Of a stretch of DNA of 64,000 nucleotides, positions 33,305-42,158 are shown piece by piece. The notes under the pieces were generated by a model. It worked only from the letters and a program-made list of their open reading frames with translations, had not been told where the DNA came from and did no database searches. The position numbers and the translations under genes were made by a program. The stretch's first letter is position 1; the number at the start of each line of letters is the position of its first letter. The stretch spans positions 3,658,001 through 3,722,000 of the forward strand of contig CAWAIS010000001.1 in the NCBI GenBank assembly GCA_963782255.1, written 5' to 3'. Source of the DNA: Roseiarcus sp963782255 (lineage in GTDB: Bacteria; Pseudomonadota; Alphaproteobacteria; Rhizobiales; Beijerinckiaceae).

Positions 33305-34357
33305 ATGGACGTGGCCGAGGAAGGGATCGGACAGGCTCTGCCGACCGTAACGGGCTTCGGCGCGAGGCTCGCAATTGCGGTCCTGAAGAGACACGAAATG
33401 GCAATAGCGCCGCAGCTTCGACGCGCCGGCCTCTCGGAGCGCGACTTTGATACTCGGCAGCATCGCATCCCGGCCGCGTCGCAGTTCAGGCTTTTTGAAT
33501 ATGCGGCGGAGGTGATGGACGACAGCGCTTTCGGACTTCACCTGGCCGAAGAGGCAAATCCGCGCGAAGCGGGGTTGCTGTTCTATGTTATGTCCGCCGC
33601 CAATGACGTCGGCGAGGCGCTGGCGCTCTTTGCGCGCTACAGCCGCATTGTCAACGAAGCGTTGCACGTCAAGCTCGTGCGTGCGCCGGAGGGGGTGGTC
33701 ACCGAGACAGGCTTCGTTGGCCTTTCCAGGTACAGCGCCAAGCAAGCAACCGAATTTGGCGTCGCCCTGACGATTAAGGCGGTACGAGAGATCACGGGTC
33801 GGAATATCCATCCGACGAGCGTGAGCTTCATCCACGGACGCAACTCCGGGCTGCGGTCCTTCCAGCGGTTCTTCCGCTGCCCGGTCGAGTTTGGCGCTTC
33901 ACGCGATCAATTCACATTCTCGCAGGAGACGCTGGCCCTCCCGCTAATCACCGAAGATCGGTACTTGCTCGGGACGCTCCAGCCCATTTGCGACGAGGCG
34001 GCAAAAAAGCGCAACACGGCGATCGGGACGCTACGAGCCGCGGTCGAGAACGAGGCTCAAAAGCTGCTCCCTCACGGCAAGGCGGGGAAACAAAAAGTCG
34101 CCAGGACATTGGGCCTCAGCGAGCGAACGCTCGCGCGCAAGCTAGCCGAGGAGGGCACAACTTACGAGCAGGTTGTGGATCAGTTGCGCCAAAGCCTCGC
34201 GCTGGAATACCTAAAGGAAGCAGGCTTGTCGCTTTCGCAAATCGCGTGGCTGCTCGGCTACGAGGGGTCGACCTCTTTCAATCACGCTTTCAGGCGATGG
34301 ACGGGCGGCTCGCCGTCCGTAGCTCGAAACGAGAAACTGCTTCCTGCATCGGTCTGA
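33305..34357 (+). CDS. AraC-family transcriptional regulator (arabinose_bd / OruR-like)
   Basis: The 350-residue protein has a long N-terminal ligand-binding domain of the type found in OruR/ArgR-like AraC regulators (AGLSERDF...RIPAASQFRLFEYAAEVMDDSAFGLHLAE...GLLFYVMSAANDVGEAL) and a C-terminal AraC DNA-binding domain with two helix-turn-helix motifs (VARTLGLSERTLARKLAEEGTTYEQVVDQLRQSLALEYL and LSQIAWLLGYEGSTSFNHAFRRWTG). Effector and targets are unknown; the neighbouring genes are broken, so it may be an orphan. Confidence 0.88.
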   Translation: MDVAEEGIGQALPTVTGFGARLAIAVLKRHEMAIAPQLRRAGLSERDFDTRQHRIPAASQFRLFEYAAEVMDDSAFGLHLAEEANPREAGLLFYVMSAANDVGEALALFARYSRIVNEALHVKLVRAPEGVVTETGFVGLSRYSAKQATEFGVALTIKAVREITGRNIHPTSVSFIHGRNSGLRSFQRFFRCPVEFGASRDQFTFSQETLALPLITEDRYLLGTLQPICDEAAKKRNTAIGTLRAAVENEAQKLLPHGKAGKQKVARTLGLSERTLARKLAEEGTTYEQVVDQLRQSLALEYLKEAGLSLSQIAWLLGYEGSTSFNHAFRRWTGGSPSVARNEKLLPASV

Positions 34358-35002
34358 GGACCGGATTACGCGGATTACGGGGGGATTACGATGACACATA
34401 CATATTTTCCATTTCATGGCGATTGCCGGGCCTTCGATCTTTCGCCGGCCAAGCGTGGGCAAGGCTCACGGTAAGCAAATGGTAAGCATGGAGGGCCGCC
34501 GGGTCGGCATAAGACGCCGGGGCGCGACGGATTAGGACGGTCTTAACCGCGCTGCGCTCACGTTGCCTCGAACAGCGGATTTACGGTGGGGATTTACGGT
34601 GACACATGCTCCTTTGTAGTTTTGCCGCGCTTGCTCGCCCATGGAAACGGGCGATGGTGATGGGGAGTCGTGCACTTTCAGAACTGGCAATCATGCATGT
34701 GTCACCGTAATTCATGCATGTGTCACCGTAATTCCCCGTAATTCCCGTAATTCGCGTAATTCCGTAATTCGTAATTTCCTCCCCGTAATTTCCATGTATC
34801 ACCGTTATTTCACGTAATTTCAGCCCGAAGTAAGGGTTGGCGGCCTCGTAGGTATGGTTGCTTACGAAATGAGAGCTACATAGGCAGGGCGCCAAACGTC
34901 AGATTCTGGCCGGGAGGAATTCGCCGCCTTCGTCATGCTATGGGGCGTCCTTCGAGACGCGCCGCCTTCGGCGTCGCTCCTCAGGACGAGGTCGCCTGAA
35001 CC
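34358..35002. repeat. Intergenic repeat island: acggtgacacatg motifs and (c)cgtaatt array
   Basis: The motif (t)tacggtgacacatg occurs forward at 34385-34400 (one variant) and 34593-34608, and inverted in two perfect tandem 21-base units catgcatgtgtcaccgtaatt at 34692-34712 and 34713-34733, with a further variant at about 34793. Between 34734 and 34790 the sequence is a run of ccgtaatt-like units of decreasing length. The arrangement of opposite orientations around a 300-base core resembles a small non-autonomous mobile repeat or REP cluster. I see no gene in the 640 bases. Confidence 0.75.
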
Positions 35003-35998
35003 TCAAAGCATGCTCGGCAGGACGCGGTCGGGCGGGCGGTGGCCGTCGGCGAAAGTGCGGATGTTGATGATGACCTTCTCGCCCATGTCGGCGCGGCCCT
35101 CGTGGGTGGCCGAGCCCATATGCGGCAGGAGCGTCACCTTGCCGGCTTTCGCGAGCGCAATCAGCTTCTCGTTGACCGCCGGCGCGTGCTCGAACACATC
35201 GAGCCCGGCGTTGGCGAGTTCGCCCAATTCCAGCATCCGGACAAGCGCGTTTTCGTCGACGATCTCGCCGCGCGCGGTGTTGATGAGGATGGCGTCGGGG
35301 CGAAGATATTTCAGGCGACGGGCCGATAAGAGGTGATAGGTGCCGGGGGTATGGGGGCAGTTGATCGACACGAAGTCCATCCGCGCGAGCATCTGATCGA
35401 GCGAATCCCAATAGGTGGCCTCGAGCGACTCCTCGATCTGCGGAGCGACGCGGCGACGATTGTGGTAGTGGATCGACATGCCGAAGGCGCGGGCGCGCCG
35501 CGCGAGCGCCTGGCCGATGTGGCCCATGCCGACGATACCGAGCCGTTTGCCGCTGATGCGGCGCCCGAGCATCCATGTCGGGGTCCAGCCGGCCCACCGC
35601 CCCTCGGGAATGATCTGCGAACCCTCGACGAGCCGGCGCGCGGTCGAGAGGATCAGCGCCATCGTCATGTCCGCGGTGTCCTCGGTCAGGACGCCGGGCG
35701 TATTGGTGACGGTGATGCCGCGCCGGAGCGCGCTGGTCACGTCGATGTGGTCGACGCCGTTGCCGAAATTGGCGATAAGCCTCATCTGCTCGCCCGCCTG
35801 GGCGATCATCGCGGCGTTGATGTGGTCGGTGATGGTGGGCACCAGCACGTCGGCCTCGCGCATCGCCTCGACGATCTCGGCCTGGGACATCGGCTTGTCT
35901 TCCAAGTTGAGGCGGGCGTCGAACAATTCGCGCATGCGCGTCTCGACGAACTCGGGAAGCTGGCGCGTCACCACCACTAAGGGTTTCTTCCTGGTCAT
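35003..35998 (-). CDS. D-isomer-specific 2-hydroxyacid dehydrogenase (glyoxylate/hydroxypyruvate reductase type)
   Basis: The 331-residue NAD(P)-dependent enzyme reduces glyoxylate or hydroxypyruvate, or acts on a related D-2-hydroxyacid. It has the signature blocks LIANFGNGVDHIDV, NTPGVLTEDTADMTMALIL, the Rossmann GIVGMGHIGQALARRARAFGM, NCPHTPGTYHLL, ILINTARGEIVDENALVRML (catalytic Arg), GLDVFEHAP (Glu) and LLPHMGSAT (catalytic His). The ATG at 35998 begins MTRKKPLVVVT. The following intergenic region is repeat-rich. Substrate preference is inferred from family resemblance. Confidence 0.92.
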   Translation of the reverse strand: MTRKKPLVVVTRQLPEFVETRMRELFDARLNLEDKPMSQAEIVEAMREADVLVPTITDHINAAMIAQAGEQMRLIANFGNGVDHIDVTSALRRGITVTNTPGVLTEDTADMTMALILSTARRLVEGSQIIPEGRWAGWTPTWMLGRRISGKRLGIVGMGHIGQALARRARAFGMSIHYHNRRRVAPQIEESLEATYWDSLDQMLARMDFVSINCPHTPGTYHLLSARRLKYLRPDAILINTARGEIVDENALVRMLELGELANAGLDVFEHAPAVNEKLIALAKAGKVTLLPHMGSATHEGRADMGEKVIINIRTFADGHRPPDRVLPSML

Positions 35999-36226
35999 GA
36001 GCGCCGCCCTCTTCGCCCGCGCGGCTCAGACGCCGCACCTCCCATTTCGACCATTTGCGTCCACATTTTCAAGCAGTTTACGCCTCATTAACGACACGCG
36101 CCGCAAATGTTTGCGCGCCGTCCGGCCCTCGGCTCGCCGACCCGCCCGCGCGCCGGCCTCTCTACCAGAAGAGCAGGCAAAGACAAGGATGGCCGGGGGG
36201 CCGTCGAGCAATCCGCGAGGAACATC

Positions 36227-36760
36227 ATGCAGCGACCGACCCTGAAGCGCCCGCTCGCCCGCTCGGCGCTCGCGCTGCTCTCATTGCTGGCGCTGGCGCC
36301 GTCGCTCGGCTTCGCCGACCCGGTCGGCTCGGTCACGAAGCTGCCCCTGCCGAGGTTCGCCAGCCTCAAGACCGACCGCGTCAATCTGCGCGAGGGTCCG
36401 TCGAAGGACCACGCGACCAAGTGGGTCTATGAGCGCGCAGGCCTTCCGGTCGAGATCACCGCGGAGTTCGAAATCTGGCGCCGGATCCGCGATTCGGAGG
36501 GCGTGGAGGGCTGGGTCCTGCATTCGCTCCTCTCCGGCCGGCGCACGGCCCTCGTCACGCCGACGAAGAGGGCCGAGGTTTCGAAGATCTACGCGCGTCC
36601 AGGCGAAAGCTCCGATATCGCCGCGACGCTGCAGTCCGGCGTCATCGTCAACATTCGCCATTGCGACGGCTCCTGGTGCCTGGTCGACGGCGACGGATTC
36701 AAAGGCTATATCCAGCAGGTGAAACTCTGGGGCGCGTACCCCAACGAAAAGATTGAATGA
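36227..36760 (+). CDS. Secreted SH3-domain protein
   Basis: The 177-residue precursor has a signal peptide (LARSALALLSLLALAPSLGFADP) and two bacterial SH3-like repeats: LKTDRVNLREGPSKDHATKWVYERAGLPVEI...EGWVLHSLLSGRRTA and AEVSKIYARPGESSDIAATLQSGVIVNIRHCDGSWCLVDGDGFKGYIQQ. Such proteins bind cell wall or other polymers in the periplasm. ATG 36227 follows a GAGG site. It ends 6 bases before the regB start, so it may share transcription with the RegB/RegA pair. Confidence 0.87.
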   Translation: MQRPTLKRPLARSALALLSLLALAPSLGFADPVGSVTKLPLPRFASLKTDRVNLREGPSKDHATKWVYERAGLPVEITAEFEIWRRIRDSEGVEGWVLHSLLSGRRTALVTPTKRAEVSKIYARPGESSDIAATLQSGVIVNIRHCDGSWCLVDGDGFKGYIQQVKLWGAYPNEKIE

Positions 36761-36766
36761 GGGGGA

Positions 36767-38116
36767 GTGTCCCGTAGAAGCAAGCGCAGTCCGAACCCGG
36801 TGTTTGTAACAGAGCAAGAGGGCGTTGGGCGCCAAGCGCGCCGACTTCGACTCAATACCCTTATCGGACTGAGATGGCTCGCCGTCGCGGGGCAGACGGC
36901 GACGATCCTCCTCGCCGACTTCGCCTTCGGGCTCAGGCTTCCCGTGATCGGGTGCTTGGGCTTTGTCGCCGCGTCGGCGCTCCTCAATCTTGCGCTTCGC
37001 TGGCGGTTCCCCTTGAGCACGCAGTTGAGCGAGCGGGGCGCGACCATCCTTCTTAGCTACGACATCCTTCAGCTTGCGGGGCTTCTCTTTCTGACCGGAG
37101 GCGTCGCCAATCCCTTCGTCGTCCTGTTCCTGGCGCCGGTGACCATCGCGGCCACGTCGTTGTCGCTGGGCAAGGCGATGGGCCTGCTCGGCCTCGCGCT
37201 CGCCTGCGCGACGGGTCTTCTGCGCTTCAGTCTGCCGCTGCCGTGGTTCGGCGGCGAGGACCTGATCCTGCCGCCGATGTACGTGGTCGCGCGGTGGGCG
37301 GCGCTTGCGATCAGCGGGGCCTTCGTCGCGCTTTACGCCTATCGCGTCGCCGACGAGGCGCGGCAGACCTACAGCGCGTTGATGGAGGCGGACCTCGTTC
37401 TCGCCCGCGCGCAGCACCTGTCCCAGATCGACGGCCTGGCGGCCGCGGCGGCGCACGAATTGGGGACCCCGCTCGCGACCGTGTCGCTCGTCGTGCGCGA
37501 AATGGCGGCGCAGCCGCCGCCGAGCGAGGGCTTCGCCGAGGATCTGCGTCTGCTCGAGCAGTCGGTCGTGCGCTGCAGGGAAATCCTCGGCAAACTGTCC
37601 TCGCGGTCCGGTCTTCCCGGCCAGCAGATGGACATTTCGAGCCCGGTCGAGCTTGCCGAAATCGCCGCCGCGCACCATCGTCTAATGGGGGTCGCCATTG
37701 CGGTCGAGGGCGAAGGGGCTAGCCCACCGCCGAAATGCGTTCGAAACCCGGGCGTTCTTTATGGCCTCGGCAATCTGATCGAGAATGCGGTCAGCTTCGC
37801 CGAGAAGACGGTCGCGATTCGCACCTCCTGGACCAAATCGACGGTCAAGATCGTCATCGCGGACGACGGGCCCGGCTTTCCTCCGAATATCCTCGCCCGC
37901 GCCGGCGAGCCCTATCTCTCTCAGCGCGAACGGGCGCGCCGCAACGAAGAAGCGGGCGGCGGGCTCGGCCTCGGCCTCTTCATCGCAAGGTCGCTGCTAG
38001 AACGTTCGCGCGCGACGGTCGAGTTCGCCAACGCCGCGGCGCCCGAATCGGGCGCGGTCGTCACCGTCCAATGGCCCCGCGCGGCCTATGAGCAGGGTCG
38101 ACGCGCAAACGATTAG
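36767..38116 (+). CDS. regB: RegB/PrrB/ActS-type redox sensor histidine kinase
   Basis: RegB senses the quinone pool or cell redox state and phosphorylates RegA to control energy metabolism, photosynthesis or nitrogen fixation genes. The 449-residue protein (GTG start) has about six transmembrane segments, the quinone-sensing GGVANPF motif of the family, the H-box AAAAHELGTPLATVSL, a Cys in VVRCREILGKLSS at the position of the redox-active cysteine, and ATPase boxes NLIENAV, ADDGPGFP and GGGLGLGLFIARSLLE. It is followed by its response regulator 45 bases later. Confidence 0.92.
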   Translation: MSRRSKRSPNPVFVTEQEGVGRQARRLRLNTLIGLRWLAVAGQTATILLADFAFGLRLPVIGCLGFVAASALLNLALRWRFPLSTQLSERGATILLSYDILQLAGLLFLTGGVANPFVVLFLAPVTIAATSLSLGKAMGLLGLALACATGLLRFSLPLPWFGGEDLILPPMYVVARWAALAISGAFVALYAYRVADEARQTYSALMEADLVLARAQHLSQIDGLAAAAAHELGTPLATVSLVVREMAAQPPPSEGFAEDLRLLEQSVVRCREILGKLSSRSGLPGQQMDISSPVELAEIAAAHHRLMGVAIAVEGEGASPPPKCVRNPGVLYGLGNLIENAVSFAEKTVAIRTSWTKSTVKIVIADDGPGFPPNILARAGEPYLSQRERARRNEEAGGGLGLGLFIARSLLERSRATVEFANAAAPESGAVVTVQWPRAAYEQGRRAND

Positions 38117-38161
38117 CCTGTAAAATCGGAATTGGGGGCCCGCGTTTGGCGAATGGCGTGA

Positions 38162-38743
38162 ATGGATAAAGACTCATCGGCCCCCTCGACGGGTCACGGC
38201 CAGAGCAGCAGGGAGACGATCGACAAGTCCCTGCTGGTCGTCGACGACGACAAGGTGTTTTGCGAGCGGCTCGCGCGCGCGATGTCGTTGCGCGGCTTCA
38301 CGGCGCGGACCGCGATCAGCGTCGCCGATGCGCTTGCGGCCATCGAGACGGCGCCCCCCGCTTTCGCCGTTATCGACCTTCGCCTGGGCGACGGCAGCGG
38401 CCTCGACGTCATGCGAGCCCTGAAAGCCAAACGCGCTGACGCGCGCGGCGTGATGCTGACCGGCTACGGCGCCATCGCGACCGCCGTCATGGCGGTCAAG
38501 CTCGGCGCGTTCGACTATCTCGCCAAGCCCGCCAACGCCGACGACGTCGTCCAGGCGCTCATGGCCGGGCGGCTCGACAGCCCGCCCGAGCACGACCCGC
38601 CGATGTCGGCCGACCGCGTGCGTTGGGAGCACATCCAGCGGATCTACGAAGCCTGCGAGCGGAACGTGTCGGAAACCGCCCGACAGCTCAACATGCACCG
38701 GCGCACGCTGCAGCGAATCCTCGCCAAGCGCGCGCCGAAGTAG
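38162..38743 (+). CDS. regA: RegA/PrrA/ActR-type response regulator
   Basis: A 193-residue response regulator with receiver residues LLVVDDDKVF (acid pocket), VIDLRLGDGSGLD (phospho-accepting Asp), MLTGYGAIATAV and the Lys in FDYLAKPA, then a short Fis-type helix-turn-helix (WEHIQRIYEACERNVSETARQLNMHRRTLQRILAKRAPK) that is nearly invariant in the RegA family. Together with RegB this is a complete global redox regulator. An IS481 lies 20 bases downstream but does not touch the gene. Confidence 0.95.
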   Translation: MDKDSSAPSTGHGQSSRETIDKSLLVVDDDKVFCERLARAMSLRGFTARTAISVADALAAIETAPPAFAVIDLRLGDGSGLDVMRALKAKRADARGVMLTGYGAIATAVMAVKLGAFDYLAKPANADDVVQALMAGRLDSPPEHDPPMSADRVRWEHIQRIYEACERNVSETARQLNMHRRTLQRILAKRAPK

Positions 38744-38763
38744 TTTTATGGCGCCGGGCTAGC

Positions 38764-39801
38764 TGTGAGCTTTCAGGAGGTTGTCCATTCGGTTTTGGCC
38801 GTGAAGGCTGATGTCGCCAAAACCTCAGTGATTCGCGGGGGACCGAATGGACACGCACAAGAATGCGCCTTTGACGCCGAAAGGTCGAGAGATGATGGTT
38901 CGCGCCGTGTTGGACTGCGGGCTGTCCAAAGCGGCCGCCGCGCGCCAGTTCAACACCACGCCCAAGACTGTCGCGAAATGGGTCCGGCGCTTCCGCGCCG
39001 AAGGCGTCGACGGTTTGCACGACCGCTCGTCAAGGCCCCTTTCATCGCCAAGCCAAACGCCGCCGGCCACATGCGCGGCGGTCGAGGCTTTGCGCAGGCA
39101 GCGCCATCCTGGCAAGCAGATCGCCGCCGAGGTCGGCGTTTCGGCGGCGACGGTCAGCCGGATCCTGCGGCGGCTCGGGCTTAACCGGCTCTCGTCCCTG
39201 GAGCCGGCCGAGCCGATCCGGCGCTATGAGCGCGCGACGCCTGGCGAGCTCATCCATATCGATATCAAGAAACTCGGCCGGATCGGCTCGGTGGGACACC
39301 GGATCACGGGGCGGCGAACAGGCGCGGTCAACCGCCACCTCGGCATTGGCTGGGAGTTTGTCCACGTCTGCATCGACGATGCATCCCGCATCGCCTTTAG
39401 TCAGGTCATGAAGGACGAAAGAAAATCCAGCGCAATCGCCTTCCTTGCGGCGGCGGTGGCCCATTACGCAAGCCTCGGCGTCAAGGTCGAGCGCGTCATG
39501 ACTGACAACGGATCGTGCTATCGCTCGCGAGCCTTCGCGCAGGCGTGCAAGAAGCTTGGCCTCAAGCACATCAGAACCAAGCCTTACACGCCCAAAACGA
39601 ACGGAAAGGCCGAACGCTTCATCCAGACCAGCCTACGGGAATGGGCCTATGCGCAGGCCTACAACAGCTCAGACGAACGCACCGCCGAGCTGCCCCGATG
39701 GCTCCATCGATACAATTGGCATAGACCCCATGGCAGCCTGGACGCCAAGCCCCCCATCAGCCGACTTGCCCTTTCCAAGGACAACCTGTTGAGGCTCCAC
39801 A
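38764..39801 (+). mobile_element. IS481-family element with NCTAGN target duplication
   Basis: The left end reads tgtgagctttcaggaggttgtcc; the right end inverse reads tgtggagcctcaacaggttgtcc. The hexanucleotide gctagc flanks both ends (38758-38763 and 39802-39807), matching the NCTAGN target known for IS481. The transposase gene spans the element and takes its TAG stop from the right target copy. The element is intact. Confidence 0.93.
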
Positions 39802-39806
39802 GCTAG
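38847..39806 (+). CDS. IS481-family transposase
   Basis: The 319-residue protein has an N-terminal helix-turn-helix (GLSKAAAARQFNTTPKTVAKWVRRFRAEG), a second HTH (EVGVSAATVSRILRRLGL) and an rve-type DDE integrase core: LIHIDIKKLGRI (first Asp), VERVMTDNGSCYRS (second Asp), YTPKTNGKAERFIQT (Glu), then LHRYNWHRPHGSLDAKPP. The stop codon TAG (39804-39806) lies outside the element end, inside the target duplication. Confidence 0.95.
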   Translation: MDTHKNAPLTPKGREMMVRAVLDCGLSKAAAARQFNTTPKTVAKWVRRFRAEGVDGLHDRSSRPLSSPSQTPPATCAAVEALRRQRHPGKQIAAEVGVSAATVSRILRRLGLNRLSSLEPAEPIRRYERATPGELIHIDIKKLGRIGSVGHRITGRRTGAVNRHLGIGWEFVHVCIDDASRIAFSQVMKDERKSSAIAFLAAAVAHYASLGVKVERVMTDNGSCYRSRAFAQACKKLGLKHIRTKPYTPKTNGKAERFIQTSLREWAYAQAYNSSDERTAELPRWLHRYNWHRPHGSLDAKPPISRLALSKDNLLRLHS

Positions 39807-39807
39807 C

Positions 39808-41144
39808 TAAGGACACCCCGCACAATAAGTGCTACGGTTCAGGGTGGCCTGGGCTTGATCGTGTAGTTCCATTCAGGATGGAACTGATCCGGTGATGTCG
39901 AGGCGCTTCATCGCGGCATTGCTGACTTTGATGCCCTTTTGATAGCGGCGCGTGTCGAGCGCGCTTTCGACCTTGAGCCCGGCGTTGGTGGTGGTTGCGC
40001 CGATCAACTCGACCACGGCAAGACGATCCGTGAGCGGTCGGCCGCGCCAGTTCTGCGTGATGTGGCAGAACAGGCGGTGCTCGATCTTGTTCCACTTCGA
40101 TGTGCCTGGCGGATAGTGGTGGACGTGGATCGCAAGCCCGGTCTCGTCGGCGAGCTTTTGCAGTTCGAGTTTCCAGAGCCGCACGCGCGCCCCATTCGAG
40201 CCGCCGCAGTCCGCCGTGATCGTCAGTTCTCGCGCCTGCGGATAGCGCTGTCGTCCCATGCGTTCGAGCCAGCAGCGGATCGACGCCACGGCAAACTCGG
40301 CGGTGTCGCTGGTGATCCCGACGCTGACGAAACCGGCATTGGCGGTCACATCATACACCCCATAAGGCACGACCTTGCCGAGCTTCTTGTCCTCGAAGTC
40401 GTGCACGTTCACGCGCCGCGGATCGCCTTTCGGACGATAGTCGGTTCCGCCGTTCTTGAAGTTGCCGAGCAACTCCTTCTTCTTCGTATCGACGGAGATG
40501 ACGGGCTGTTGGCGGGCCTGCGCCGCAACGACTTTCGCGTTGATGTGTTCGAACTGGGCGTTGCGGTCGGGATGGTGCGAACCTTCATCCGCCTTGCGAT
40601 TGGACTGGCGCGAGAACCCGAGCTTCGCCAACTCCGCGCCGACCGTATCGGCGCTGATCGGATGTCCCATCTCGGTCAGCGCTGCCGCGAGCTTCGCCAT
40701 GCTTTTCGACACCCAGATCAGGGACCGCGTGGGATCGCCCAATGTCGCCGGTTCGACCAGCCGCTTGAGCGCGGGGACGAGCCCCGGGTCGGCTCGCGAT
40801 ACCGACCGACGCCCGCCTCCGGCACGGCGAACCCGCCCCTTCGCAAGCGGCTCGCCGTCGAGGTCGTCTTCGCCGCGATTGATCGTCGAACGAGCAAGCC
40901 CGGTAACCTTCGAGACCAGCGCGAGACCGCCGCGACCGGCGCTCCGGACCTCCGCCGCCGCAAACAACCGCCGACCACGCTCGTCAAGCCGCGCCCCGAC
41001 CGTCTCCCATCGCAGCCGAATCGCCGCCTCGTCGATCATGCGATCGAACTACGCCTCTTCGCCACATCCCGGAATCCCCAACACCTGAGTCATTCCGACG
41101 CCCGACGACCCGTCGCGATTCAGTTATTGTCCGAAGTGACCTTA
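39808..41144 (-). mobile_element. ISAzo13-family element abutting the IS481 target duplication
   Basis: A 24-base imperfect inverted repeat delimits the element: taaggacaccccgcacaata... at 39808-39831 and its inverse at 41121-41144 (18 of 24 matching). The terminal ta may be a 2-base target duplication. The left end starts directly after the IS481 target copy gctagc. On the right the element has cut off the 5-prime part of a gene whose tail continues from 41144. Confidence 0.8.
39873..41039 (-). CDS. ISAzo13-family transposase
   Basis: The 388-residue protein matches ISAzo13 transposases: RWETVGARLDERGRRLFAAAEVRSAGRGGLALVSKVTGLARSTI at the N-terminus, RSLIWVSKSMAKLAAALTEMGHPISADTV, a DDE core with VISVDTKKKELLGNFKNGG (Asp), LTITADCGGSNGARVRLWK (Asp) and HHYPPGTSKWNKIEHRLFCHITQNWRGRPL (Glu). 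The frame is open and the protein has normal length, so the element could be active. Confidence 0.95.
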   Translation of the reverse strand: MIDEAAIRLRWETVGARLDERGRRLFAAAEVRSAGRGGLALVSKVTGLARSTINRGEDDLDGEPLAKGRVRRAGGGRRSVSRADPGLVPALKRLVEPATLGDPTRSLIWVSKSMAKLAAALTEMGHPISADTVGAELAKLGFSRQSNRKADEGSHHPDRNAQFEHINAKVVAAQARQQPVISVDTKKKELLGNFKNGGTDYRPKGDPRRVNVHDFEDKKLGKVVPYGVYDVTANAGFVSVGITSDTAEFAVASIRCWLERMGRQRYPQARELTITADCGGSNGARVRLWKLELQKLADETGLAIHVHHYPPGTSKWNKIEHRLFCHITQNWRGRPLTDRLAVVELIGATTTNAGLKVESALDTRRYQKGIKVSNAAMKRLDITGSVPS

Positions 41145-41323
41145 TCGACGCGTACTACAAGGTCGCTGTCATCACCAAAGAGGAAGACGCGCAGATCAAC
41201 GGCATCAAGGCGCGCTCCAAAATGTACGACACGCCCGACGCGCGCTGGGCGGCGGCGGGCATCAAGCTGGTCAGCAGGAAGGAAAAAGCGGGACCAGCAG
41301 AAATGGAAACCGGTGGGGGCTGA
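41144..41323 (+). pseudogene. C-terminal fragment of a gene truncated by ISAzo13
   Basis: From 41144 an open frame reads IDAYYKVAVITKEEDAQINGIKARSKMYDTPDARWAAAGIK and ends at TGA 41321-41323. It has no start codon near the IS edge and coding character throughout, so it is the tail of a gene whose front was lost. The tail is charged and probably cytoplasmic. It is directly followed by a small membrane protein gene (stop and ATG one base apart), which would have been its operon partner. Family unknown. Confidence 0.6.
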
Positions 41324-41324
41324 G

Positions 41325-41615
41325 ATGACCCGCCTCGACGAGGAGCAGCAGAGATTGGCTGAGGCCGTTCGAGCGGGCAACAACGCCGCTTTCATGGATA
41401 CGGTTGGAACGTATCTCATCTGGCGCCCTATATTCGCTGTGACCACGCCGACCGCGCTCATTTCGGCTCTGATCATCGGCATCCACACCAATGGCTACGT
41501 GGGCTGGGGATCGCTCATCCTCCAGCAGGTGCTGGCCGTCACCTATTCCAAGACCATGTTGCTGTTCTTGGTTCTGATGGTGCTGCTCGCTGGCGGATTT
41601 GCTGTAGGCAACTGA
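41325..41615 (+). CDS. Small membrane protein (96 residues), unknown family
   Basis: Starts at ATG 41325 one base after the preceding stop, with a GGGGG-type ribosome-binding site. After a charged helix (MTRLDEEQQRLAEAVRAGNNAAFMDTVG) it has two hydrophobic segments (TPTALISALIIGIH and MLLFLVLMVLLAGGFAVG). The pattern suggests a two-span inner-membrane protein. With its upstream partner truncated by ISAzo13, its original promoter is probably lost. Confidence 0.6.
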   Translation: MTRLDEEQQRLAEAVRAGNNAAFMDTVGTYLIWRPIFAVTTPTALISALIIGIHTNGYVGWGSLILQQVLAVTYSKTMLLFLVLMVLLAGGFAVGN

Positions 41616-41677
41616 AAGGAAACGACGCCATAACACCCGCTGAACAGCGCGCCCCGCCTCGATGTCAACCTCATCCC

Positions 41678-42090
41678 TCATCTGCCGATCCGAGCCTGAA
41701 CGTTCAGAACGCTCCTGGCCGTCCACCGGCCGCCTCGGGGCGTCGCATAGCCGCGAGCATTGAGCGCGCCAGCGATAGCGTTGGCCGAAGCGAGGCCTTC
41801 GGCCTTCAAGGCGCCGATCGTCCACGCCAGACCTACCGCCCGCTCGTCTGCGCGTTCTTTGAGAGCCTGCACGGCGAGTTCGTTGAAGCCCTGCCCCTGT
41901 AGATGGGCTGCGCCGGTTGGACAGCCGAGCCGCTTGATCTCCGGGTGGTGCGTGTCGAGATCATCTTCCTCTCGGCCTGGGCGATCACCGCCATGATGCC
42001 GACGACCAGCTCGTTGGCCTCGGGCATGTCGGCGGCGACGAATCGAAAGCCAGCCTTCTGGAGCCCGAGCAGGAAATAAAGGCTTTGCGG
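41678..42090 (-). pseudogene. Serine resolvase remnant
   Basis: On the minus strand, GFRFVAADMPEANELVVGIMAVIAQAERKMISTRT (about 42070-41940) is the resolvase catalytic-domain end and E-helix. A frame change then separates it from the C-terminal part, SLQALKERADERAVGL...ALKAEGLASANAIAGALNARGYATPRGGRWTARSVLNVQARIG, which is the DNA-binding end of the same family. The N-terminal catalytic serine region is missing. This is a decayed site-specific recombinase. Confidence 0.75.
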
Positions 42091-42158
42091 TGTTTGTTCT
42101 GCTCGGCTTTGGGGAAGGTCATACAGGTAATGAGATAACTATAGCATGCGTTTGCATG

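Noticed and set aside
34692..34790. CRISPR-like appearance of the catgcatgtgtcaccgtaatt tandem and following repeats
   Set aside because: Only two perfect units without spacers, followed by shrinking ccgtaatt units; no cas gene anywhere in the window.
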